This document shows positions 1 through 8,338 of a DNA stretch of 64,000 bases, in pieces (within the stretch, counting starts at the first letter, position 1; each line of letters starts with the position of its first letter). The position numbers and the translations under genes were made by a program. The notes under the pieces are model-generated. The model ran no database searches. It was not told where the DNA came from and saw nothing but the letters and a program-made list of their open reading frames with translations. Source of the DNA: Bacillus salipaludis (GTDB taxonomy: Bacteria; Bacillota; Bacilli; Bacillales_B; DSM-18226); contig NZ_SMYO01000002.1 of NCBI RefSeq assembly GCF_004358205.1, forward strand, positions 62,001 to 126,000. Reading direction: 5' to 3'.

Positions 1-1
1 T

Positions 2-298
2 ACAAAAAATCTATTCTCGGCGGGCATTAAGGAAGTCAAGAAGGCGAAGGAGTCGTACGGCTCAATTGATATGGGGAATGTCAGCCATGTCGTCCCGGCC
101 ATTCACCCTTATATTGGTTTAGATTGCCCAGGACTTGTTGCGCATACAACGGAATTTGCCGATACAACCATTACTGACAACTCCCATCGGATTCTTGCCA
201 GCGGCGTCCTAGCTCTGGCTTATACAGGGTTTGACTTAATTATCGATAAAGAAGCGCTAGAAAACATAAAAAGTGAATTTTTATCCAATTGTAAATAA
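2..298 (+). CDS. M20 family metallopeptidase/amidohydrolase, C-terminal fragment
   Basis: The reading frame is open from the first bases of the window to TAA at 296-298, so only the last ~98 residues are present and the start lies outside. The stretch SIDMGNVSHVVPAIHPYIG is typical of the AbgB/PM20D2 branch of M20 amidohydrolases, where this late segment carries a metal-ligand region of the catalytic domain. These enzymes hydrolyse N-acyl or peptide bonds of small substrates in the cytoplasm. A terminator follows at once, so this is the last gene of its unit. The in-frame ATG at 71 is internal and is not a start. The exact substrate cannot be judged from the fragment. Confidence 0.8.
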   Translation, partial: TKNLFSAGIKEVKKAKESYGSIDMGNVSHVVPAIHPYIGLDCPGLVAHTTEFADTTITDNSHRILASGVLALAYTGFDLIIDKEALENIKSEFLSNCK

Positions 299-313
299 AG
301 GAAATGTAAAACC

Positions 314-345
314 AAGTACCTCTTTTTAATAGGGGTACTTTTTTT
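314..345 (+). terminator. Rho-independent terminator after the M20 gene
   Basis: Stem AAGTACC / GGTACTT with an AT-rich loop, followed by a run of T. It lies 15 bp after the stop codon. Confidence 0.75.
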
Positions 346-399
346 GGGTAAAATATTAATATAGGAAATTCTGGGGGGATTTTATTAATGAATAACGAA

Positions 400-414
400 T
401 GTTTTCTGAATATT
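400..414. promoter_or_regulatory. Candidate CodY box upstream of the arginine-type importer
   Basis: TGTTTTCTGAATATT matches the CodY consensus AATTTTCWGAAAATT at 12 of 15 positions and lies about 115 bp before artP. The same variant (TGTTTTCAGAATATT) lies upstream of livJ at 41348. CodY represses amino-acid importers in Bacillus when branched-chain amino acids and GTP are plentiful. That it works here is inferred from the sequence match alone. Confidence 0.4.
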
Positions 415-529
415 TTTATATTGGAAAAATATCTTTTCAAATGCAAAATTGCGTGTTAATATTCATCTAGTTGAATAAAAATTCAAATTTACATTCATAA
501 AATACTTAATTTTTGTAGGAGGAGACATC

Positions 530-1306
530 ATGAAGAAGACTTTATTATTTGCTACGATTATTTTTACTTTAGTGATAATGGCAGCTTGCGGTAAGAGCAA
601 TAATGAAGGAGCAGATAAAGAAAGCGGCAAAGCAAACAAAGTATTAACGATGGCGACATCAGCTGACTTTGCTCCATTTGAATCAAGAGATACAGCAGGA
701 AATCCTCAAGGTTTTGATATTGATTTAGCGAATATGATTGCAAAAGAATTAGGATATAAGCTTGAAATTAAGGATATGAAGTTTGACGGTTTAATCGGAG
801 CCCTGCAGGCTAACCGCGCAGACATGGTTCTTGCTGGTATGTCTGCTACCGAAAAACGTAAGAAAAATGTTGATTTCTCAACTGAATATAACCGCTCAGG
901 TGAAATGTTTATTACCTTAAAGGGTTCTAATATTAAAACAGTAGATGATTTAAAAGGGAACACGGTTGGAGTTCAGCTTGGGACCATTCAAGAAGAAGGG
1001 GCAAAAGCACTTCAGAAAAAAGTTAAATTTGATGTGAAGCCACTAGATAATGCGACTACATTGATTCAAGAGCTTTTATCAAAACGTATTCAAGTAGCTT
1101 ATATGGATAAATCAGTAGCTACCGGTTATATTAAAAAACAAAATTTGGCTGGATTTGATGATCCAACAAGCAGTTCTCCAGGAATGGCAGTTGCCTTCCC
1201 AAAAGGCAGCAAGCTTGTTGGTGATGTGAATGGTGTTCTTAAAAAGTTAGAAGACAACGGAAAGCTTCAGGAATTGAAGGATAAATGGTTGAAGAATCAA
1301 CAGTAG
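530..1306 (+). CDS. artP: Amino-acid ABC transporter substrate-binding lipoprotein, ArtP-like (arginine type)
   Basis: 258 residues. A lipoprotein signal peptide with lipobox MAAC (Cys20) anchors it outside the membrane. The rest is an SBP family 3 domain with two lobes; TMATSADFAPFE begins the domain and GVQLGTIQEEG is the inter-lobe region. It delivers a polar amino acid to the permease encoded next. The strongest resemblance is to B. subtilis ArtP (YqiX), part of the arginine system. A clear AGGAGGAG ribosome site precedes the ATG. It heads a three-gene operon whose partners have the same lengths as ArtQ and ArtR (219 and 240 aa). Arginine as the substrate is inferred from that resemblance. 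Confidence 0.8.
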   Translation: MKKTLLFATIIFTLVIMAACGKSNNEGADKESGKANKVLTMATSADFAPFESRDTAGNPQGFDIDLANMIAKELGYKLEIKDMKFDGLIGALQANRADMVLAGMSATEKRKKNVDFSTEYNRSGEMFITLKGSNIKTVDDLKGNTVGVQLGTIQEEGAKALQKKVKFDVKPLDNATTLIQELLSKRIQVAYMDKSVATGYIKKQNLAGFDDPTSSSPGMAVAFPKGSKLVGDVNGVLKKLEDNGKLQELKDKWLKNQQ

Positions 1307-1359
1307 TTTTTCATCAGTGTCAGACAGCTTAGAATAAATATTGAAGTGAGGTGTAAGGC

Positions 1360-2019
1360 ATGAATTTGGATTTTAGCCAAATTGTGCCTTATATTCCTTT
1401 TATGTTAAAAGGAATATGGGAGACGCTTAAATTCGTTATTGTAGCGATTATTTTTGGTTTTGCACTTGGTACAGTTTTTGCACTGTTTAAAATTTCTCAT
1501 ATAAAGGCTTTAAATTGGATTGCAGGTATCTATACCTCGATTTTTCGTGGTACACCGTTAATTTTACAATTAATGATTATTTATTTTGCTGTTCCACAAT
1601 TAACAGGTTATGATATCACTCCATTTTTATCCTCTATATTAGCTTTCGGTTTAAATTCAGCAGCCTATGTTTCGGAAATTATTCGGGCAGGAATACAAGC
1701 AGTAGATAAAGGTCAGACAGAGGCTGCGCAGGCACTTGGTGTTCCTTACCGTCTGATGATGAAGGATATTATTCTGCCCCAGGCGATGAAAAATATTTTA
1801 CCGGCACTTATGAATGAATTTGTTTCCCTAACAAAGGAATCAGCACTTGTATCGACAATTGGTTATTTAGACCTTATGCGTCGTGCCCAAGTGGTTGGCG
1901 CAGATATTTATCGGAATTTTGAACCGCTTATATTTGTTGGTGTTATTTATTGGGTAATGGTCATGGTGCTGACAACGCTGGGCAAACGGGTTGAAAGAAG
2001 GTTGAAATACAGTGATTAA
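1360..2019 (+). CDS. artQ: Amino-acid ABC transporter permease, ArtQ-like
   Basis: 219 residues with about five membrane segments; this is the HisM-type permease (BPD_transp_1). The EAA loop that contacts the ATPase is visible as [22 protein letters not shown], roughly residues 127-148. [11 protein letters not shown] marks the family. One protein of this type usually forms a homodimer. It lies 53 bp after the binding protein and overlaps the ATPase gene by 8 bp, so the three are co-translated. The length equals that of B. subtilis ArtQ. Confidence 0.82.
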   Translation: MNLDFSQIVPYIPFMLKGIWETLKFVIVAIIFGFALGTVFALFKISHIKALNWIAGIYTSIFRGTPLILQLMIIYFAVPQLTGYDITPFLSSILAFGLNSAAYVSEIIRAGIQAVDKGQTEAAQALGVPYRLMMKDIILPQAMKNILPALMNEFVSLTKESALVSTIGYLDLMRRAQVVGADIYRNFEPLIFVGVIYWVMVMVLTTLGKRVERRLKYSD

Positions 2020-2734
2020 AGTAGAAAGCCTTTATAAGCAATTTGGCAATACAGAGGTCTTAAAAAATATTTCGACTACGATTGAACGTGGTGAGGTGGT
2101 TTCGATTATTGGACCTTCAGGGTCTGGGAAGTCGACCTTCCTCCGTTGCTTAAACTTGTTAGAAACACCAACAAAGGGAAAAGTGTTGGTGAATAACCAA
2201 GATATTACTGACCCAAAGACAAATATTATGAAGGTACGACAACAGATTGGGATGGTTTTTCAACACTTTTATTTGTTCCCACATAAGACAGTTTTGGATA
2301 ATCTAACGTATGCCCCAATGAAGGTAAAAGGGGAATCCCGTGAGGTTGCTGAAAAAAAGGCACGGAATTTGTTAGCCAGCGTAGGGTTAACAGAAAAAGA
2401 ATCAGCCTTTCCGAGTAATCTCTCCGGTGGTCAGAAACAGCGTGTAGCGATTGCTCGTGCACTGGCAATGGAACCGGAGTTAATGCTATTTGATGAGCCA
2501 ACATCGGCACTGGATCCGGAAATGGTCAAGGAAGTTCTGAATGTTATGAAGGATCTTGCTCAGTCAGGAATGACGATGGCGATTGTTACGCATGAGATGG
2601 GGTTTGCAAGGGAAGTGGCTGACCGGGTTATCTTCTTGGATGAGGGGCAGCTGCTTGAAGAAGGTTCCCCACAGGAGTTTTTCAGTAATCCAAAGACAAG
2701 TAGAGCAAGGGATTTTCTAGAAAAAGTTTTGTAA
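2012..2734 (+). CDS. artR: Amino-acid ABC transporter ATPase, ArtR-like
   Basis: 240 residues starting with GTG inside the 3' end of artQ. Walker A is GPSGSGKST, the signature is LSGGQKQRV, Walker B is [14 protein letters not shown] and the switch His is in THEMGF. This is the GlnQ/ArtR subfamily that powers polar amino-acid uptake. The overlap with artQ suggests translational coupling. The gene is followed by a hairpin terminator at 2769-2800. Confidence 0.85.
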   Translation: MIKVESLYKQFGNTEVLKNISTTIERGEVVSIIGPSGSGKSTFLRCLNLLETPTKGKVLVNNQDITDPKTNIMKVRQQIGMVFQHFYLFPHKTVLDNLTYAPMKVKGESREVAEKKARNLLASVGLTEKESAFPSNLSGGQKQRVAIARALAMEPELMLFDEPTSALDPEMVKEVLNVMKDLAQSGMTMAIVTHEMGFAREVADRVIFLDEGQLLEEGSPQEFFSNPKTSRARDFLEKVL

Positions 2735-2768
2735 AAATGGAATCAACTAAAAAATCACTACATCAAAA

Positions 2769-2800
2769 AGCCAGCCCTTATTCTTGGGCTGGCTTAAATT
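2769..2800. terminator. Bidirectional terminator between artR and a small minus-strand gene
   Basis: A perfect 9-bp stem, AGCCAGCCC / GGGCTGGCT. On the minus strand it is followed by a T run, and it serves the small gene whose stop codon sits in the loop. On the plus strand it follows artR. Confidence 0.7.
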
Positions 2801-2918
2801 GTGGATTATTATTTTTCTGCAGGCTAGAAACGTATTCAAATAAATGTGTAATGTATCTTGTAAGCTCAAACCCTTCATCACTAGTAAAATCCGTTAGCAA
2901 CAACCTATTTCCCTCCAT
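2778..2918 (-). CDS. Small protein of 46 residues, unknown function
   Basis: An open frame of 46 codons starting ATG at 2918, preceded on the minus strand by GGGGGG at a suitable distance and ending with TAA inside the loop of a terminator hairpin. The translation begins MEGNRLLLTDFTSDEGFEL, continues with the helix-like TRYITHLFEYVSSLQ and ends in a polar tail. It has no signal peptide or membrane segment. The good ribosome site, Bacillus-like composition and stop-in-terminator arrangement support a real gene. I do not recognise the family. Confidence 0.6.
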   Translation of the reverse strand: MEGNRLLLTDFTSDEGFELTRYITHLFEYVSSLQKNNNPQFKPAQE

Positions 2919-3018
2919 CACCAATCCCCCCAATATATTGTCCTATCCACATTATTCCCAAACTACTACTCTCATATACAATGAAAATAAAAAAACAGTA
3001 ATATAGGTGTGGAACAAG

Positions 3019-3053
3019 AAAAATCGGGAGGTGACAGGCACCCCCCGATTTTT
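3019..3053. repeat. Dispersed palindrome, GGTGCCTGTCACC family (copy 1)
   Basis: A 15-bp stem with one mismatch around the loop ACAGG; the centre reads GGTGACAGGCACC. The right flank GTCGAA also ends the longer copy at 8936-8982. It lies just after the stop of the EamA gene and may double as its terminator on the minus strand. Confidence 0.7.
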
Positions 3054-3060
3054 GTCGAAT

Positions 3061-3948
3061 TTACGCTGTTGCTTTCCGCTTATTCCCTAATACATTCACG
3101 ACGATGACGCCGGAGATGACAATGATGCCGCCAAGGATGGTGAGGTTGCTGGGCCATTCTTTTAGCCAAATCCAAGCGACGATGAGGACGACGACTGGTT
3201 CAATGTAGAGCATGCTGGTTACGGAGCCGGCTTTTCCTGCTGATAGTGCAAGCGCCCATGTGACGTAACCGATGGCTGTTGGGAAAATTCCGATATAAAT
3301 GGCTGATAGGTTTGCTTCTAATGTTGCATGCTGGAGGTCTTGGAAAAGTCCAGGCAGAAACAAAAGAAATGGGATTGTTCCAGCCCATGAAAAATAAGCT
3401 GTTAATTCAATGGAGCTATACCGGCGTAAAAGCGGCTTTTGAAATGCAAATAATACAGAGGTTGCTGCGGCTGCCATTATCACTAAAAAGGCCCCTTTAG
3501 AAATTGTTAAAGAAGGTCCTGCTGTTCCGATGGTAATTACAGCAATCCCAATAAAACCAATTGCTAATCCCAGCCAGCCGGCAAAACCCAAGCGCTCTTT
3601 TAATATAAACACGGCAATGAGTGCCGTAAAAATGGGTGCAGAGGCAACAAGCATCCCCGCGGTACCAGCCGAAACCGTTTGTTGGCCAAAGGTAACCCCA
3701 ATATGATAGATGCTGATTCCAACCCATCCCAGTAATAAAATTCTTAATAGATCCTCTTTTCGCGGCAATCGGAATCTAACACCGGGAAGCAGCGCATAAA
3801 TCGCAAACAACCCAGAAGCAATTAAGTAACGAATGAGAACTAGATGACCGGCAGAATAACCTCCATTCAAACCTGCACGGATTGCAGGAAATGTAGATCC
3901 CCAAATAGTGACTGTAATTAAGGCTAATACGAAAGCCCTGGTGTTCAT
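3061..3948 (-). CDS. EamA/DMT-family membrane transporter
   Basis: 295 residues with about ten hydrophobic segments arranged as two EamA repeats, the usual architecture of drug/metabolite exporters. WGSTFPAIR near the N-terminus and the second-repeat start IELTAYFSWAGTIPFLL are typical. I start the gene at ATG 3948 because GGGGGAGAGA sits just upstream; the frame could extend to 4008 but has no ribosome site there. It is a single gene. The substrate of this family cannot be read from sequence; amino acids, nucleosides or drugs are all known. It ends at the palindromic repeat. Confidence 0.8.
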   Translation of the reverse strand: MNTRAFVLALITVTIWGSTFPAIRAGLNGGYSAGHLVLIRYLIASGLFAIYALLPGVRFRLPRKEDLLRILLLGWVGISIYHIGVTFGQQTVSAGTAGMLVASAPIFTALIAVFILKERLGFAGWLGLAIGFIGIAVITIGTAGPSLTISKGAFLVIMAAAATSVLFAFQKPLLRRYSSIELTAYFSWAGTIPFLLFLPGLFQDLQHATLEANLSAIYIGIFPTAIGYVTWALALSAGKAGSVTSMLYIEPVVVLIVAWIWLKEWPSNLTILGGIIVISGVIVVNVLGNKRKATA

Positions 3949-4174
3949 ATTCTCTCTCCCCCAAACATACATAATCACAAGATTATCACGGAAGTCGAAT
4001 TGTTGCAATTTTTCGGCAGGGTGGAAAACATTTGTATATTGAATAGGTATATCTAATTAAAAAGTAAACGGAGGTAAAAGTTTACAAAGGCGATTTAGCT
4101 TATTTAATGGCGAATTTTCACGATATAATTGTATTTATAAAATTGTAAATATAAATCCGAAAGGACCAGTATCT

Positions 4175-5812
4175 ATGTGGAAACGACATGTGAACGATTT
4201 ACCTCTATATCGCAAAATCTTAATTTTTTCTTTTTTGATAACATTTATGGTAGTAGCGTCAACAGCAGGATTCACATTTTATTATGTAACGAAGCATTTA
4301 GCTAATCAACTTACTGAGCGGGCAGAAGGAATTGCTAGTCTCTGGAGTTATACGATTCCATCCGAGGACGTGCTTGATGCAATTCATTCCCAGGACCCGA
4401 ATAATCCAAGCTTAAAAAAGCTGAATCATTTGGTTGGATTAGTGCGAGAAAGAAATGCAAAATATTTAGAGGGATATTTAATGGATTCAAGAGTTGAAAA
4501 AGGGAATAAATTACACTTTTTAGCTGTTACTGATGTGGACCGATTGGATGGAATCGAAAATTTTAGTTCTTATCAAGCAGGGGAAGAATTTTTTCAAGCT
4601 TTTGAACGGTCCATGAAAGAGAAGAAAGTAACTAGCAGCACTCTTTATCATGACCGTTACGGGGTTTGGATTACGGCCTTCAAGCCGATTACGGACCATA
4701 ACGGCAAGGCGATTGCTGTACTTGCTGTAGATGTGGATGCTTCAGTAATTAGTCAATTTAAGGAGAAGATTGGAATCTACGTCCTTATCTCTTTAACCAT
4801 TGTTACCATGTTAGTTTACTTTACATTAAGATGGGGGATTAGAAGGGCCCTTGCTCCGGTAAATGAAATTATTTTAGGAATAAATGCTGTTAGCTCAGGT
4901 GATTTTAATGTAAAGCTTAATATCTCCAGCCAATCGGATATGGTCAAGCTTGGCGAAAAATTTAACCATATGACTTCCCAGTTGACCGTTTTGTTTGAAC
5001 GACTGGCGGATACCTATAAAGAATTTGGCTCTATTCCTAAAAACTTAGGCAGTGTTCATCGAGTTGAAGAAGCGATTGGCGAAATGGAAAAGATTATTGA
5101 AAAGACAAAAATTCAAAAAGAATTGCAGCGGGCAGAGAAAATGAATGCAATTGGTCAGCTGGCTGCATCGGTTGCTCATGAAATACGCAATCCCATGACC
5201 GTAGTGCGTGGATTCTTGCAGATTTTTTTAACAAAGGATCATTTAGACGAAACCGAATTAAGCTATATTCAATTAATGATTGATGAATTAAACCGGGCGG
5301 AGAAAATCATTAATGATTATCTTTCGCTGGCGAAACCGGACCTTGAACATGTTGAAAAGGTAGATATAAGCGATCTATCAAAAAAAGTTGCAGATTTAAT
5401 GAACACCTTTGCCTTTATGTCAAAAAATATTTCCTTGAAAACTATTTTGGAAAAGGAAGTTCTGGTAAAGGGAAATCAAAGTGAATTAAAACAAGTCATA
5501 ATCAATATTGTCAAAAACGGCATTGAGGCTATGAGGTCTGGCGGAGTTTTAACTCTGACTGTTAGGAAAAATAATCGATATGGAGAAATTGTGGTAACCG
5601 ATACGGGGATTGGGATGTCCCCGGAAGAATTAGAAAGATTAGGAACCGCCTTTTATTCGTTAAAGGAAAAAGGAACCGGAATGGGACTAATGGTCTGCTA
5701 TCAGATTGTGGAAAGAATGAAGGGCAGGATTGATGTGGAAAGTGAAAAGGGCGTAGGTACCACCTTTAATGTCTGCATCCCTCTATGGGAAGAGGAAAAT
5801 GGAGAATATTAA
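4175..5812 (+). CDS. Orphan membrane sensor histidine kinase, sporulation-kinase type
   Basis: 545 residues. TM1 is at ~13-37, then an extracytoplasmic sensor of ~165 residues, TM2 at ~201-218, a HAMP-like linker with ALAPVNEI at ~225, a HisKA domain with phospho-acceptor His335 in VAHEIRNPMTVVRGF, and an HATPase domain with N, G1 (DTGIGM) and G2 (GTGMGL) boxes. The H-box is of the type found in B. subtilis KinA-KinE, which feed the Spo0F phosphorelay. No response-regulator gene is adjacent, which agrees with a phosphorelay role. The signal is unknown. A ribosome site AAAGGA lies 9 bp before the ATG. Confidence 0.8.
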   Translation: MWKRHVNDLPLYRKILIFSFLITFMVVASTAGFTFYYVTKHLANQLTERAEGIASLWSYTIPSEDVLDAIHSQDPNNPSLKKLNHLVGLVRERNAKYLEGYLMDSRVEKGNKLHFLAVTDVDRLDGIENFSSYQAGEEFFQAFERSMKEKKVTSSTLYHDRYGVWITAFKPITDHNGKAIAVLAVDVDASVISQFKEKIGIYVLISLTIVTMLVYFTLRWGIRRALAPVNEIILGINAVSSGDFNVKLNISSQSDMVKLGEKFNHMTSQLTVLFERLADTYKEFGSIPKNLGSVHRVEEAIGEMEKIIEKTKIQKELQRAEKMNAIGQLAASVAHEIRNPMTVVRGFLQIFLTKDHLDETELSYIQLMIDELNRAEKIINDYLSLAKPDLEHVEKVDISDLSKKVADLMNTFAFMSKNISLKTILEKEVLVKGNQSELKQVIINIVKNGIEAMRSGGVLTLTVRKNNRYGEIVVTDTGIGMSPEELERLGTAFYSLKEKGTGMGLMVCYQIVERMKGRIDVESEKGVGTTFNVCIPLWEEENGEY

Positions 5813-5829
5813 ACAACGAAGTAAGAGTT

Positions 5830-5858
5830 GGCAGCCGTTATTGGCTGTCTTTTTTTTG
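5830..5858 (+). terminator. Terminator after the kinase gene
   Basis: Stem GGCAGCC / GGCTGTC with loop GTTATT, then a run of nine T. Confidence 0.75.
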
Positions 5859-5867
5859 ATTTTTTGC

Positions 5868-5995
5868 ATGTTTACAAAAACGTTTGCTTGTGTACTTATT
5901 GTAAACATTTGTAGACAAATCTGTGTACATGTATACAAATACGTATACATGGCTGTGTGACAGTAAGTGTACGGATTTGTTTTCGTTGTTTACAT
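5868..5995. repeat. Centromere-like (parC) hexamer cluster I
   Basis: Ten related hexamers of the form GTNNAC/GTNTAC (GTTTAC, GTTTGC, GTGTAC, GTAAAC, GTAGAC, GTGTAC, GTATAC, GTATAC, GTGTAC, GTTTAC) begin at 5870, 5882, 5890, 5901, 5911, 5923, 5931, 5943, 5967 and 5988. The mean step is close to one helical turn. Clusters II and III repeat the same spacing. Helically phased direct repeats next to a parM-parR pair are the hallmark of a ParR-bound centromere. The region has no coding signal. Confidence 0.75.
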
Positions 5996-6307
5996 AACAT
6001 TAATTTTATCAAAAGACCTATTGGGACTATGAAGTATGGAGCGTAACGGAACTAATTAAATTACGGTAATGGCTTTGAGTAATGTATTGGAAAAGGTAAT
6101 TCAGAAATAAAAGGACACCCTTCTATACCTTTAAGGATTAGGAACATGGATGTCCGCTATCAGTTTATGAAAGAATGAATTGCACAATTGATATAAAACG
6201 GGAAAAAGTTGTTAATACCATCTATAGAGACTACAGCACATTCTGGTTAGAGGGGATGTAATTTTAGTGGCAATCATATCAGGCTGTCATTTTATAGGGG
6301 ATATCGT

Positions 6308-6436
6308 ATGTTTACAAAATTGTTTGCTAGTGTACTATTTGTAAACAATTGTATACGATTTTGTTTACGTGTACTCAATAGTGTTTACATAGCTATGTAA
6401 CTGGTATTTGTACGGATTAATTAACATTGTTTACAA
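6308..6436. repeat. Centromere-like (parC) hexamer cluster II
   Basis: The hexamers start at 6310, 6322, 6330, 6341, 6351, 6363, 6371 (degenerate), 6383 and 6429, with a GTACGG at 6410. The first eight are offset from cluster I by exactly 440 bp, and the last ones by 441. The 310 bp between clusters I and II show no gene and no further hexamers. Confidence 0.75.
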
Positions 6437-6723
6437 GATATTACTTTTTACAATAGGTTATATTTTAACCTCATTGTTGGTATTGCCACTATGCTAATTG
6501 GAGCATTAAATGATTGGCAAGTTTAATAGAGCCTTTCAAAAATGATATTATGTCCATTAGGAGTGGTCTGTGTTGCCCCCTTACTGGCGTAAAAAATAAT
6601 CGATAAAGAAACTGCATGAGGACGGATAAGAAAATAGAGGTGCCACCAAGGAAGAATAAGGCTTGGAAAAGCATTCTACTCTTTTATATACGTACTAGGC
6701 AGGAGGTGAATAGTTTGCTATCA

Positions 6724-6763
6724 GATTGTGTAAATGGTTTTGGTAATAACATTTTACACAATC
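6724..6763. repeat. Inverted repeat between centromere clusters II and III
   Basis: GATTGTGTAAA and TTTACACAATC face each other around ~18 bp. The element lies alone in the ~400 bp between clusters II and III and has no T run, so it is not an obvious terminator. It might bind a dimeric protein; its role is unknown. Confidence 0.4.
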
Positions 6764-6844
6764 TATATTCGCTCTGGTATGAGAAAACTTTCAATAATTA
6801 TTAAAGATTGCCTTGCTAAGCTGTCGAACTCACTAGAATTTTGT

Positions 6845-7022
6845 ATGTCTACAAAAGTGTTTACTTGTATACTATTTTGCAAACGAACGTATACGTATTT
6901 GTGGACATGTAAACAAATACGTATACACAGCTCTGCAATAGTATGTATACAAAGTTGTTACTGATGTTTACAAAAACGTGTACAAGCAAGTCTTGGTTTA
7001 CAGGTTGTTTACAGGTTTACAG
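6845..7022. repeat. Centromere-like (parC) hexamer cluster III
   Basis: Hexamers at 6847, 6859, 6867, 6879, 6889, 6901, 6909, 6921, 6945 and 6966 keep the cluster I spacing at an offset of 977-978 bp. Four extra sites (6978, 6996, 7007, 7015) extend the cluster towards parM. It therefore covers the probable parM promoter region, and ParR binding here would be expected to autoregulate the operon, as in other ParMRC systems. Confidence 0.75.
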
Positions 7023-7148
7023 TTTTGTATCTTTTCACAAGATACTATTGAAGAATCTATGGTTCCCCTTTATCCTTTATATAGGCAAACTTGAAATACA
7101 TACCTTTTCATAATACTAATCTATTAACCTATAAGGAGAGATAAACAG

Positions 7149-8324
7149 ATGTCGAATGCTAGAATTGCTGCTGTGGATGTAGGAAATGATTCAATTAAGG
7201 CTATTTTTGGGGAATTAGATTTCCAATTAACGGTTCCCAACATTATTGCAAGGGATACAGAAGACCGCCCGGTAATCGGGATTGAAGAATTAGACAATAA
7301 AAACCCTCTTGATGGAATCCATATTAAGGTACACTCCCCTGCCCTGAAGGAAAACAACGCAATTTATCGTATCGGTAATTTAGCGACTAAAAGCAATAAT
7401 GCTGCAGAATTAGATCCAGGCAGCAGCAAATCAGAGGAAGACCAAACATTAGTTATGCTGTTTGCAACACTAGCTTTAGATGCTGTAAGAGCAGAAAATG
7501 AAAAGATTTTTCCGCGTATGAAAAATGTGATTGATGCAAACTACAATCTTGGAACTGGTCTCCCCCTTCGTGAGGTGAAAGAGGGAAAGGATGTGGGCTA
7601 CCGTTCTAAATTGATTGGTTCAGTCCATCAAGTAGAATTCCTCGTAACACCAAAATACCAAGGTTTAAAGGTAAATATTAAATTTAATGAAGTAAAGGTT
7701 TACCCAGAAGGCTTTGCCGCCTTTATTAACCTTGTTATGGATAATAATTTAAAAATTATCAATAAAGATTTAATTGATAAGAGAATACTAATTCAAGATA
7801 TCGGAGGATTGTCGACAGATATTGCTGTCATCAAGAACCGTAATGTCGATGATGATAAGGCACAGGGTTTTAACCTCGGTGTGTCCGAATCATTGGAGTC
7901 GATTCGTGAGGAAATTCGGACAAAACATGGCGTTGAACTAGACAGCCGCCGCGATGTGGTTGAAATTATTACAAGAAAAAATGACCGCAATCACATTATG
8001 GTAAAAGGTAGCCGGACAAGTGTTCATGATATCACAGACCGCATTCTTGTCGAATTAGCCAAAAAGCAATACCGCTTATTGCGCAACGTTTGGCAAAGGA
8101 ACTCACAAACCGAAATTTGCTATTTTGTTGGCGGGGGTTCAATTGTTCTAAAGGAATATATTAAAACCTTAAATAATCATTTAGATGGTTATAATATTGA
8201 ATTTTTTGAAGATGAGAAAGAAAGTATTTGGATGATGGCAAATGCTTATTACAAGCTCATCACTGATTTTGTTAAAAAGAGCGAAAAGCCTAAAGTGGTT
8301 CAAGAGCCTGTTAAAAAAGCCTAA
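7149..8324 (+). CDS. parM: ParM/Alp-type actin-like segregation ATPase
   Basis: 391 residues with the actin-fold nucleotide motifs: phosphate 1 at Asp10 (VDVGNDSIKA), phosphate 2 at Asp217 (DIGGLSTDI) and the adenosine motif at ~326-331 (FVGGGS). Proteins of this family polymerise with ATP into dynamic filaments that push apart DNA molecules bound through ParR-parC complexes. The lysine-rich tail (last ~20 residues) looks disordered. AAGGAGAG precedes the ATG. The gene follows the centromere clusters and lies 14 bp before parR, the classic parC-parM-parR order. Neighbours on both sides are ordinary chromosomal genes, and no replication initiator gene is in view. Confidence 0.85.
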   Translation: MSNARIAAVDVGNDSIKAIFGELDFQLTVPNIIARDTEDRPVIGIEELDNKNPLDGIHIKVHSPALKENNAIYRIGNLATKSNNAAELDPGSSKSEEDQTLVMLFATLALDAVRAENEKIFPRMKNVIDANYNLGTGLPLREVKEGKDVGYRSKLIGSVHQVEFLVTPKYQGLKVNIKFNEVKVYPEGFAAFINLVMDNNLKIINKDLIDKRILIQDIGGLSTDIAVIKNRNVDDDKAQGFNLGVSESLESIREEIRTKHGVELDSRRDVVEIITRKNDRNHIMVKGSRTSVHDITDRILVELAKKQYRLLRNVWQRNSQTEICYFVGGGSIVLKEYIKTLNNHLDGYNIEFFEDEKESIWMMANAYYKLITDFVKKSEKPKVVQEPVKKA

Positions 8325-8338
8325 AATAGGGTGATCCT

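Noticed and set aside
2737..3006. Open frame of 89 codons on the plus strand after artR
   Set aside because: It has no ribosome site, runs across the terminator and the small minus-strand gene, and encodes a low-complexity product.
5813..7148. Origin of plasmid replication with iterons
   Set aside because: The repeats resemble iterons, but no Rep gene or AT-rich DnaA-box region accompanies them, while parM and parR do, so a centromere is the better reading.
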